Shown: positions 6,389 to 12,092 of the stretch, piece after piece
How the letters are laid out: each line of letters opens with the position of its first letter
Position numbering within the stretch: position 1 is the first letter of the stretch
Assembly: GCA_009783605.1 (NCBI GenBank)
Contig: WRDE01000020.1
Coordinates: 1 to 13,040 of the forward strand
Length of the DNA: 13,040 bases
Direction: 5' to 3'
Source: Oscillospiraceae bacterium
GTDB lineage: Bacteria > Bacillota > Clostridia > Oscillospirales > Acutalibacteraceae
Notes under the pieces: generated by a model
What the model was told of the DNA's origin: nothing
What the model saw: only the letters and a program-made list of their open reading frames with translations
Database searches by the model: none
Position numbers and translations under genes: made by a program

Positions 6389-6468
6389 TGGGCGTTAAGT
6401 ACGAACCATATACAGAGAATCACCAAACAAATGATGACCCGAATAATCCGCCTGAAACGTTCTCCCAA
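6376..6468 (-). CDS. Small hydrophobic peptide, putative type I toxin 2 (30 aa, TTG start)
   Basis: TTG at 6468 to TAG at 6376-6378. AGGTGA lies 6 bases upstream, and an in-frame TGA within that ribosome site rules out an earlier start. The peptide begins MGERFRRIIRV, has a hydrophobic core (IICLVILCIWFVL) and ends NAQKAR. It differs from toxins 1 and 3 in its basic N-terminus and two cysteines, but it sits in the same frame of promoter, leader, convergent RNA and stop codon within the shared terminator. Between the sheath and tube genes this cassette has no known structural role. Function as a membrane toxin is inferred from layout; this is the least certain of the three peptides because of its TTG start. 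Confidence 0.6.
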   Translation of the reverse strand: MGERFRRIIRVIICLVILCIWFVLNAQKAR

Positions 6469-6488
6469 TAGGCTTCACCTGCCTCGCT

Positions 6489-6546
6489 CCCGCAGACAGC
6501 GGGGATAAGGAGGGGTAACCAATCCACAGCAAGCCCCCTTGCTGTG
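6489..6546 (-). promoter_or_regulatory. Leader hairpins of toxin 2 mRNA
   Basis: Two perfect stems lie between the promoter and the ribosome site: CACAGCAAG/CTTGCTGTG (6525-6533 with 6538-6546, 4-base loop) directly at the predicted 5' end, and CCCGC/GCGGG (6489-6493 with 6499-6503) 8 bases before the ribosome site. A 5'-terminal hairpin would be expected to stabilise the RNA. Confidence 0.55.
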
Positions 6547-6554
6547 CAAGATAA

Positions 6555-6583
6555 ATTGTAACAAATCCTCTCCGCCATGTCAA
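6555..6583 (-). promoter_or_regulatory. Promoter of toxin 2 mRNA
   Basis: On the minus strand TTGACA (6578-6583), 17 bases, TACAAT (6555-6560), with the same GGATTTGT just before the -10 box as in cassette 3. The -35 box lies in the loop of the plus-strand terminator at 6570-6595. Confidence 0.85.
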
Positions 6584-6595
6584 GGCGGAGTTTTT
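6570..6595 (+). terminator. Plus-strand terminator at the sheath side of cassette 2
   Basis: The stem CTCCGCC (6570-6576) pairs with GGCGGAG (6584-6590), followed by TTTTT on the plus strand. It would stop antisense RNA that reads through the first terminator from entering the sheath gene. Its loop is the -35 box of the toxin promoter. Confidence 0.7.
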
Positions 6596-6607
6596 ATTAT
6601 CGTATGC

Positions 6608-8050
6608 CTACGCCCCCGCAAACGCCGCGGCAACATATTCCGCGTCGTACTCTAAGATAAACTCGCCCAACTGGAACGGGCTGGGCGGCGTCGCGTAGAA
6701 ATGCACCCGGATAATACCCTTCATCAGGTTTTCGACCGGATTCTCGTTTTCGAGTATCTCCGCCCGCGCCCCCAGCAGCGCCCCTGACCCGGACAGCGCG
6801 TTGAGCCAGACGTTGGCCTCATTGATGATACCGGACGCGATCATCGGCGTCAGCGGGCGGTCGAGTTTCGGCCAGAACCGCATGATAAGGGATTTTCCGA
6901 TCCATTTGAAGGTGCGGGAAATCGGGATGAAGTATTCGGTGATATCCTCGTTGTTGACCGGATAGCTGGCGGTATAATTGCCCCACGCGGTGATTCCGTT
7001 GATGAAATTCAGCGCGGTCACAATACCGCTCTCGTTGAGCTTCTCGGTATCGGTCAGGCTCATGTTTACCTCGGACCCGTCGCCCAGCACCACCGCGTCG
7101 CAGACATACGGCTTATTCGACGGCGATTCATAGGGGATCCCGGCATTCTCGCCTTTGCGGTGCATCCCGTTATCCACCTGCGCCATCAGCCCGCAGAGAT
7201 GGGTGCTCATGCGGTAAATCTTACCGCGGTTGCCTATCATCGGCCAGCAGGCGATCTGATACGGCGAGTTGACGTTGCCGGTATCCTTTTTCGTGACCGC
7301 CGCGTCCGGCGTCAACGCCCCGCCGGCCGCCGCGCTGATATCCACCACCGACATCGCTTCAAACACGTTGCTGATGTTCTCCGCCTTGACCGCCATTGCC
7401 GCCGCCACATTCGGGTCGGACGAATGGCCCGGCGCGCAGATCAGGTCCGGAATAATCCCGGTCACGGTCAGGCAATTCTCAATGTTCTCCATCCCGGCCG
7501 CCACCACCGTCCCGGTAACCCCGGCGGGATTGACCGCCTTATAGGCGATATTGAGCGTATCATCGCCCACCGCCGCGCCGTCCTCCAGCACCTCCACCGC
7601 CAGCCCGCCGGCGACATAAAACGCGTCGTAATCGGTCCCCCGGACCAGTGCCGGGCTGGAGGCATCCGGCTTGACGACCAATGTGCCGTCGTTGATCGCC
7701 TCCAGAGGCAGCAGTACCCGTCCGTTCACCACCGGCATATCGGCGGCCGCAACTGTCGTAACCATCTTGGCCGGATCCAGCAGATTACAGAAGATGGCCG
7801 GCTGGCACCGGTATAGCCGGAAATGGGTATCCATCGCCTCGCACAGATCATATTTCTCCCAGTCGTCGGAATACCCTAACCGCCCGACGATCTGGGCGAA
7901 TCCGGTCCCGAGCACCACGTCGCCGGCAGCGGCGGGGTTATCCGCGCTCTGCACCGGCGCCGCGCCGATAAAAAACGGGATACTGACCGAAGTCTCATCC
8001 GTCCGCCCGCCCCGGATCGCCACCCGGATCACTTTAATTCCATGATTCAT
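6608..8050 (-). CDS. Contractile tail sheath protein (P2 FI family)
   Basis: A protein of 480 aa from ATG at 8050, with GGAAAGGA upstream. The N-terminal SVSIPFFIGAAP stretch, the middle region with the sequence around VNSPYQIACWPMIGNRGKIY, and the C-terminal part (ISRTFKWIGKSLIMRFWPKL, then LTPMIASGIINEANVWLNAL, then a PPSPFQLGEFILEYD stretch) fit the sheath family of P2-like contractile tails. Residues about 100-180 look like the variable surface insertion of sheath proteins. The protein forms the outer helical tube, which contracts to drive the inner tube into the cell. It shows that the virus is a myovirus. The gene lies between the 132-aa protein and cassette 2. Its length is slightly above that of P2 FI (about 396 aa), mostly through the insertion. 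Confidence 0.94.
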   Translation of the reverse strand: MNHGIKVIRVAIRGGRTDETSVSIPFFIGAAPVQSADNPAAAGDVVLGTGFAQIVGRLGYSDDWEKYDLCEAMDTHFRLYRCQPAIFCNLLDPAKMVTTVAAADMPVVNGRVLLPLEAINDGTLVVKPDASSPALVRGTDYDAFYVAGGLAVEVLEDGAAVGDDTLNIAYKAVNPAGVTGTVVAAGMENIENCLTVTGIIPDLICAPGHSSDPNVAAAMAVKAENISNVFEAMSVVDISAAAGGALTPDAAVTKKDTGNVNSPYQIACWPMIGNRGKIYRMSTHLCGLMAQVDNGMHRKGENAGIPYESPSNKPYVCDAVVLGDGSEVNMSLTDTEKLNESGIVTALNFINGITAWGNYTASYPVNNEDITEYFIPISRTFKWIGKSLIMRFWPKLDRPLTPMIASGIINEANVWLNALSGSGALLGARAEILENENPVENLMKGIIRVHFYATPPSPFQLGEFILEYDAEYVAAAFAGA

Positions 8051-8071
8051 TTGGTTTTAATTCCTTTCCTG

Positions 8072-8470
8072 TTAAATTAATTTGGACAGCCGCTCGTACA
8101 AATTATACAACCGGCTGCCCGGCGTCTTAACCTCGACGCGCTTCTCTGACAATTTGTCGCCGTTCACAATCAGCGCGGACACATGCTGCGCGATATACGC
8201 CGGCAGCTTCAACCTCCGGGCAGCGGTCACCCTGCTCCCGTGAAAAATCCTGCCGCTCTGAATCACGCCGTGAACGGTCGGCCCCAAATAGACACAGAAT
8301 CCGTCAGATTCTGTAGCGTTCGCTCCCGCCGGCGGGACGGCATTTTTCCCGGCGGATTTTCCAGCGGTCTTTTCCGGCTTTTTGCCGCCCGGCTGTTCTG
8401 CATCGCTCTCTGACGCCGGATTATCTGCAGACTGCCCGGACGTCGCCGACACATTGTTTTTTTCGGGCAT
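8072..8470 (-). CDS. Sheath-adjacent small tail protein of unknown function (132 aa)
   Basis: ATG at 8470 was chosen because AAGGAGG lies 8 bases upstream; the frame is open further but runs into a terminator hairpin. Residues 1-55 are low in complexity and rich in A, G, S, E and K (SATSGQSADNPASES, GKKPEKTAGKSAGKN), so probably disordered. Residues 57-132 form a small domain (GFCVYLGPTVHGVIQSGRIF, then the VKTPGSRLYNLYERL segment). Similar small proteins ending in a KTPG-type motif are found just before the sheath gene in other Firmicutes phages with contractile tails; that link rests on memory of the family layout, not on a search. A role in tail or neck assembly is a guess. A terminator at 8499-8525 lies only about 30 bases before its start. 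Confidence 0.7.
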   Translation of the reverse strand: MPEKNNVSATSGQSADNPASESDAEQPGGKKPEKTAGKSAGKNAVPPAGANATESDGFCVYLGPTVHGVIQSGRIFHGSRVTAARRLKLPAYIAQHVSALIVNGDKLSEKRVEVKTPGSRLYNLYERLSKLI

Positions 8471-8498
8471 TGTTATAGCCTCCTTCCTTTTTTTTCGT

Positions 8499-8525
8499 AA
8501 AAAAGAACGCTCTCTCAAAGCGTTC
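8499..8525 (-). terminator. Intrinsic terminator before the 132-aa gene
   Basis: GAACGCT (8505-8511) pairs with AGCGTTC (8519-8525) with a 7-base loop and is followed on the minus strand by six U. It bounds cassette 3 on the left, as at 479-506 and 6222-6249. Confidence 0.8.
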
Positions 8526-8536
8526 CGATTTTGTGC

Positions 8537-8565
8537 TTGACATTTTTGAATTGGCGTCTTATAAT
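8537..8565 (+). promoter_or_regulatory. Strong consensus promoter for antisense RNA 3
   Basis: TTGACA (8537-8542), 17 bases, TATAAT (8560-8565). It is a perfect match to consensus, as in cassettes 1 and 2, although the spacer differs. The predicted start is near 8572. Confidence 0.88.
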
Positions 8566-8571
8566 AATGGT

Positions 8572-8655
8572 AGAGGCAATGCCGTTGAACGGTTAGCCAA
8601 AAAGTTAAGTTATTATGGAAATAACCGCACTCTTGGACGGGGAGCGGTTATTTTC
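8572..8655 (+). ncRNA. Putative antitoxin RNA 3
   Basis: About 85 nt from the promoter to the terminator at 8619-8653, with a 5' hairpin of the CCGTTGAACGG type. The 3' part is complementary to the end of the peptide gene at 8648-8722. Both this RNA and the toxin leader carry ACGGTTAGCC. Ends are inferred. Confidence 0.65.
8619..8653. terminator. Shared bidirectional terminator of cassette 3
   Basis: A perfect 10-bp stem (AAATAACCGC 8619-8628 with GCGGTTATTT 8644-8653) with T-rich tails. The peptide stop codon TAA (8648-8650) is inside the stem. Confidence 0.78.
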
Positions 8656-8722
8656 GTGTGTCCTTAAGTATAATTGCAATGACAATTATTATCAACAGCA
8701 AGTATACCAAATCATTTTCCAC
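8648..8722 (-). CDS. Small hydrophobic peptide, putative type I toxin 3 (24 aa, GTG start)
   Basis: GTG at 8722 to TAA at 8648-8650, with GGGGGTGA 4 bases upstream. The peptide reads MENDLVYLLLIIIV, continues IAIIL and ends KDTRK: an acidic/polar N-terminus, about 15 unbroken hydrophobic residues and a short basic tail. The tail resembles that of toxin 1 (RDKSK), and the ribosome sites of the two are almost the same, so these two are the closest pair. It has its own promoter at 8815-8843, a leader hairpin of the same GGACG/CGTCC type as cassette 1, and a convergent antisense RNA. Membrane toxin function is inferred from this layout, known from Firmicutes type I systems. It lies between the tail terminator gene and the 132-aa gene. 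Confidence 0.7.
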   Translation of the reverse strand: MENDLVYLLLIIIVIAIILKDTRK

Positions 8723-8730
8723 GGCTTCAC

Positions 8731-8776
8731 CCCCTTTCAGGGGATCGGCTAACCGTCCGAGGACGTTTACGTCCTC
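8731..8776 (-). promoter_or_regulatory. Leader hairpins of toxin 3 mRNA, one masking the ribosome site
   Basis: GAGGACG/CGTCCTC (8759-8765 with 8770-8776, 4-base loop) matches the leader hairpin of cassette 1. CCCCT/AGGGG (8731-8735 with 8739-8743) covers part of the ribosome-site G run. Both fit translational control of a type I toxin. Confidence 0.58.
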
Positions 8777-8814
8777 AACGTTTCCCGCTTACGACATTGC
8801 TCTACACGCGTTAC

Positions 8815-8843
8815 ATATTAACAAATCCGCCGCATAATGTCAA
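8815..8843 (-). promoter_or_regulatory. Promoter of toxin 3 mRNA
   Basis: On the minus strand TTGACA (8838-8843), 17 bases, TAATAT (8815-8820), preceded by GGATTTGT as in cassette 2. The -35 box is only 3 bases after the stop of the tail terminator gene, so the cassette is packed tightly against it. The predicted start is near 8808. Confidence 0.85.
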
Positions 8844-8846
8844 GCG

Positions 8847-9347
8847 TCATTCCCACATCTCCGGAACCTCCCGCGGAACGCCGGGGATGCTCCACGTGCT
8901 GACCATCTCACCCGCGTAGAACGGACTGGTATCATCCGGATAAACCAGCATCTCCACCCCTTCTGTCAGATCCAGCATAAACGCCCCGCCGATAACCACA
9001 GCTTTGAGCAGCGCGATCCGCAGCCGTTCCATCAATTCCAGCAGCGACAGCGCCCCCTCCTGCTCGTCCTCGTTGTATACGCAAAAGATCGACCGCACCA
9101 CCGCGAACCCGGCGCACTGTCCCCCCGGAACCTGCGAATCCTTCCCGGTGATGATCTGGTGAATAATATACGGCGCTGCCTTTTTGGCGGAGGTGCTCTT
9201 GATCAGCCGCATGGAATAAACCTCCGCCTCCCGCGGATCCGGCGTCACCCCGCCATCCTCCTTCTGCTCCTGAACCGGCAGCAGAATCCCGCTGACCGCG
9301 TCCTCGGTAAAGGTTTTCAATACCTCCAAAAATCTAACCTTTGTCAT
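8847..9347 (-). CDS. Probable tail terminator / tail completion protein
   Basis: A protein of 166 aa from ATG at 9347, with GGAGG 12 bases upstream. The central part (KKAAPYIIHQIITGKDSQ, then the RSIFCVYNEDEQEGALSLLE stretch) and the ending (MLVYPDDTSPFYAGEMVSTW) suggest a small alpha/beta protein measuring a full tail-ring subunit. Proteins of this size and position, just after the GPZ-type protein and before the sheath, are tail terminators in contractile phages; they cap the tail and join it to the neck. The assignment rests on gene order and on a remembered family pattern (EDEQEGAL, YPDD, GEMVSTW), not on a search. It starts 7 bases after the GPZ gene and belongs to the same coupled block. 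Confidence 0.68.
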   Translation of the reverse strand: MTKVRFLEVLKTFTEDAVSGILLPVQEQKEDGGVTPDPREAEVYSMRLIKSTSAKKAAPYIIHQIITGKDSQVPGGQCAGFAVVRSIFCVYNEDEQEGALSLLELMERLRIALLKAVVIGGAFMLDLTEGVEMLVYPDDTSPFYAGEMVSTWSIPGVPREVPEMWE

Positions 9348-9353
9348 CCGCTA

Positions 9354-10091
9354 TCAACCTCCAATCCCGGCAAGAACACGGGTAATTTCGTGCTCTATGC
9401 GCTTATCAAAAGCATCCATAATGGCATCTCCGACAAGCTGTTGTGTATCATCATCAGAAAACGCCTGGGTTGCGGCCGGACCGTATATTTGACGTATTGG
9501 GTATCTTCCTGGACCGATTCTCTCAAAAACACCAGAAAAATGCTTGTTTATTCCACTTGAAATAAATGCGTTATCAAGTGTCTTTCTGACGCTATTTCGC
9601 AATACGCGAGTAACCACACGTCCATCCTTACCGATTTTTGTGTCAAATTCCATTAACGGGATGTGGTGTCCTCTATAGCCGAAACTAACCGTATAGACCG
9701 ACCCATAATCGTGTTCTGTCGTATTACTTATACCCATATAACGTCTGATCACATTTTGACCTGCCGTATACCGATCCGAAACAGCGCGCAATCCAGCCGT
9801 CCTTCCGTGTTCGAATGCTCGTTTCATTGCGCTTCCGACAGCCCTATAAAATCCGCCTTCAATACCCGCGAGAACTTTATGAGCCCGTGCAACCGCGCTA
9901 TTGTCAATATCTAATACTATACCTGATATCCTGCTGGTTTTTGGCTCATACGGATTTACGCCGGTGTTATTTCTAATTTCGCGTTCCAAAGCGGCGTCAT
10001 ATTTTCCCTTAGACGTTCCCTTTGTCTGCCATTCATTATATTGCCGATATACGCCGCCGCCAAGATTTGTAAATCGTTTTAAATCACTCAT
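9354..10091 (-). CDS. Minor tail protein Z (GPZ family)
   Basis: A protein of 245 aa. Features of the GPZ family are visible: the MKRAFEHGRTAGLRAVSDRY segment (residues 89-108) with IRRYMGISNTT after it, HIPLMEFDTK (143-152), and HFSGVFERIGPGRYPIRQIY with GPAATQ (184-209), then a C-terminal RIEHEITRVLAG helix. Lambda gpZ is needed for functional tails and acts around the head-tail junction. The start ATG at 10091 overlaps the previous stop by one base (TAATG); GGAGG is 13 bases upstream, so coupled translation is likely. The gene is about 44% GC while its neighbours are near 58-60%, which points to recent exchange with another phage or host lineage. Reading frame and family motifs are intact. 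Confidence 0.85.
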   Translation of the reverse strand: MSDLKRFTNLGGGVYRQYNEWQTKGTSKGKYDAALEREIRNNTGVNPYEPKTSRISGIVLDIDNSAVARAHKVLAGIEGGFYRAVGSAMKRAFEHGRTAGLRAVSDRYTAGQNVIRRYMGISNTTEHDYGSVYTVSFGYRGHHIPLMEFDTKIGKDGRVVTRVLRNSVRKTLDNAFISSGINKHFSGVFERIGPGRYPIRQIYGPAATQAFSDDDTQQLVGDAIMDAFDKRIEHEITRVLAGIGG

Positions 10092-10462
10092 TACTCATTA
10101 AACGCCTCCAATTCCACCTGCAGCATCCCCATTTCGCACAACGACGTGCCGACCCGGTACTCCGAAAAGAACCCGCCGCCGCCCTCCTGACTATTGATCC
10201 AGATCCGCTGTCCCTGCTCCGGCTGCCTGCCGTCGAGATCGTCAATACGGCAGTGCAGCACCCGCGTTTTCCTGAAAATCCCCTGCACATGGTCGTCCCG
10301 CAGGGCTTTCCGGTCGATCTGCCTGTCCCCGGTGATCACCACCCGGATATCCTCATAGACCTCCCCGTCATATCGGACGGTGCGCAGGTCGGCGAATTCC
10401 TCCGCGTTCATAAACACATTCAGGTTATCGCCGGCGACCGAATCCTTGAACCCGCCGCTCAT
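10091..10462 (-). CDS. Head-tail joining protein (lambda FII-like)
   Basis: A protein of 123 aa from ATG at 10462. The sequence around LNVFMNAEEFADLRTVRYDG, the VVITGDRQIDR stretch, the central RVLHCRIDDLDGRQPEQGQR and the ending SLCEMGMLQVELEAFNE suit the small head-tail attachment proteins related to lambda gpFII and their Firmicutes relatives. These bind the portal side of the neck so that the tail can join. The start overlaps the previous stop by 4 bases (ATGA), and no separate strong ribosome site is seen, so translation is likely coupled to the 150-aa gene. It precedes the GPZ gene, in agreement with neck function. Confidence 0.75.
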   Translation of the reverse strand: MSGGFKDSVAGDNLNVFMNAEEFADLRTVRYDGEVYEDIRVVITGDRQIDRKALRDDHVQGIFRKTRVLHCRIDDLDGRQPEQGQRIWINSQEGGGGFFSEYRVGTSLCEMGMLQVELEAFNE

Positions 10463-10911
10463 ATTGTCACAGGATCAGCGGCGCCGACAGGAGGCAACTC
10501 GCCATCCTCCTCGTCGCCATCCTCGCCGTCTTCATCTTCGCTGTCTTCACCGTCCGGCGCGACGCCGTAAAACTCATCTAATGCCGCGACCATAGCCGCC
10601 TTGGTCATGCCGACCGGCGTTTTAAGCCCGACAGCTTTCATCAAATCCCGTAGCACGGTCACGTTCAACGCGACGCTGTATTCCGGCTTTTCCTCACCGG
10701 GATCATCCGGCTGGATAACCGCGCCGGCGTTTGTGGGTTGGGCGGTAACATATTCTGCCACCCCGCGGCCGACCAGCCGTTCCTCATCCTCTGCCGACAG
10801 AGAAAACGGCTTATCCCGTGATGTTTTGTAAACGGTTAACCTGACAAATTTCCCGCCATGACCGGCAGCCGTCATACACACGCCGACCGTCCCAGATATG
10901 ATTCTGATCAT
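10459..10911 (-). CDS. Head-tail region protein with SAP-like helix pair and acidic tail (150 aa)
   Basis: ATG at 10911, with AAAGGAGAG 7 bases upstream. Residues 1-58 (MIRIISGTVGVCM ... DEERLVGRGVAEYVTAQP) resemble the N-terminal part of small proteins often found next to capsid genes in Firmicutes phages. Residues 84-115 (VTVLRDLMKAVGLKTPVGMT, then KAAMVAALDEFY) look like a SAP/HeH-type helix-extended-helix motif, known in other proteins to bind nucleic acids. Residues 120-138 are almost entirely D, E and G. By position it may replace lambda gpFI, a capsid-stage DNA packaging helper that sits between E and FII; that is an inference from gene order. It starts after repeat unit C with its terminator, so it may need read-through or its own promoter. 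Confidence 0.72.
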   Translation of the reverse strand: MIRIISGTVGVCMTAAGHGGKFVRLTVYKTSRDKPFSLSAEDEERLVGRGVAEYVTAQPTNAGAVIQPDDPGEEKPEYSVALNVTVLRDLMKAVGLKTPVGMTKAAMVAALDEFYGVAPDGEDSEDEDGEDGDEEDGELPPVGAADPVTI

Positions 10912-10930
10912 AAAAAAACTCTCCTTTTAC

Positions 10931-11008
10931 GAATTGGTTTGTATAATTGTGTTAAAACGCACCAAAAACGCCGCCGCGTATAAGCGGCGTTTTTATGATG
11001 TGTTGGTT
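10931..11008 (-). repeat. Terminator-flank repeat, unit C, with terminator after the capsid gene
   Basis: On the plus strand: ATTGGTTTGTATAATTGTG, TTAAAACGCACC, a hairpin (AAAAACGCCGC 10964-10974 with GCGGCGTTTTT 10984-10994), then ATGATGTGTTGGTTC. The flanks match units A and B about 5 kb away. It begins 2 bases after the TGA of the capsid gene. The hairpin has T runs on both sides and can terminate in both directions. Confidence 0.8.
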
Positions 11009-11009
11009 C

Positions 11010-12074
11010 TCAACTAAAAACATTCTTAGCCACCATCCACGGATTCGCCCGTTTCGGCGCCATCAACGGCTTGGATGTCAGGATAACCTCTTTGGTGCCG
11101 TGCCGCCGGTCGGCAAAGAACATCGGCACCCTCGCGGCGGCATGGGTATAGAACTGCTCGTCCGCCTCCATCTGGGTGACGCCGCCGTAGATGCAGTGCC
11201 CGCACCCCGGCGCGGTGACGATAACGGTTCCGGCCGGCAGATAGGTGACGATATTGTCGTACTCATCCTCATAGGTTTCCTCGCTCACAATGATGTTGAG
11301 CAGAATCCCGCCGAAGTTGATCGACCCGAGGAAGGTGGTGCCGTTCGGCAGCTCGTTCGGCGCAATCCGCCCGATCTCAACCCGGTTGTTGTCTAACAGT
11401 TTCAACAGCCATTCGTCCCGCATGATGAAGGATTCCACATCCGGCGCAATGATCAGGTCTGCCGCCGGCAGCCCGCGCTGCGACAAACTCTTGGCCATCG
11501 CCCTGACATCGTCCCGCCAGCGGGGATCGCCGTCATACCACGGATATGACGGGGTATACAGCGCCGGATTGTCGGTGCCGGAAAAGAACTGCGCGTTGAT
11601 CTCCTCGAACGTGACGTCCTCCCGGTCGGTGATATGCCGCATGACACAGCCGTTATTGATCATCGTCTTTGCCGCCATCCATTCCTCCCGGCGGGTGATC
11701 CGGTCGGACAGCACCCGCATATCCTCCAGAAGCAGCATGGATTCCCGGTCGGCCGGCGTCATCTGACTGTTCAGCGCCTCGCCGAATCCACGGGTTTTCA
11801 GGTTGTCTACGGTCAGGGTGCGGCGCAGCGAGATATTGGGCGGCTCCAGCTCAAAGGTCTGGAAAGCGTCCCGCAGTATGCTGACCCCGCCGATCCGCGG
11901 CATGACAAAGGGCGCCAGCCGCTTATTGCCCTCATAGAAGTCGACTAACACCCGGGCGGATCCGAAGATATCCAGATTGGTGTTGGTCGGGAAATACCTG
12001 TCCCGGAAAAATCTGCGCATCAGCGGCATCTCCCGGACCGCCGCCAGCATGAAATAGGTATCGTAAATGTTCAT
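11010..12074 (-). CDS. Major capsid protein (lambda gpE family)
   Basis: A protein of 354 aa from ATG at 12074, with GGAAGGAGA 9 bases upstream. MNIYDTYFMLAAVREMPLMR at the start, the VDFYEGNKRLAPFVMPRIGG stretch (about residues 47-66), SYPWYDGDPRWRDDVRAMAK in the middle, and DRRHGTKEVILTSKPLMAPK near the end are characteristic of the lambda E-type capsid family, which has the HK97 fold. Length is close to that of lambda gpE (341 aa). It follows the decoration protein gene, as in lambda, and is itself followed by repeat unit C with a terminator, which could raise its transcript level relative to the genes downstream. It forms the icosahedral shell. Confidence 0.95.
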   Translation of the reverse strand: MNIYDTYFMLAAVREMPLMRRFFRDRYFPTNTNLDIFGSARVLVDFYEGNKRLAPFVMPRIGGVSILRDAFQTFELEPPNISLRRTLTVDNLKTRGFGEALNSQMTPADRESMLLLEDMRVLSDRITRREEWMAAKTMINNGCVMRHITDREDVTFEEINAQFFSGTDNPALYTPSYPWYDGDPRWRDDVRAMAKSLSQRGLPAADLIIAPDVESFIMRDEWLLKLLDNNRVEIGRIAPNELPNGTTFLGSINFGGILLNIIVSEETYEDEYDNIVTYLPAGTVIVTAPGCGHCIYGGVTQMEADEQFYTHAAARVPMFFADRRHGTKEVILTSKPLMAPKRANPWMVAKNVFS

Positions 12075-12092
12075 GTAAATTCTCCTTCCTGT

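Noticed and set aside
6395..6583. 62-codon minus-strand frame in cassette 2
   Set aside because: It starts inside the -35/spacer region of the toxin promoter, so it cannot be translated from that transcript, and has no ribosome site. The TTG-started peptide ending in the shared terminator fits the pattern of the other cassettes.
7160..7816. 218-codon plus-strand frame opposite the sheath gene
   Set aside because: Composition dominated by R, H and G; it is a shadow of the sheath gene, which has recognisable family sequence.
8471..8518. Upstream extension of the 132-aa protein to 8518
   Set aside because: It runs through the terminator hairpin at 8499-8525 and has no ribosome site, whereas ATG 8470 has AAGGAGG.
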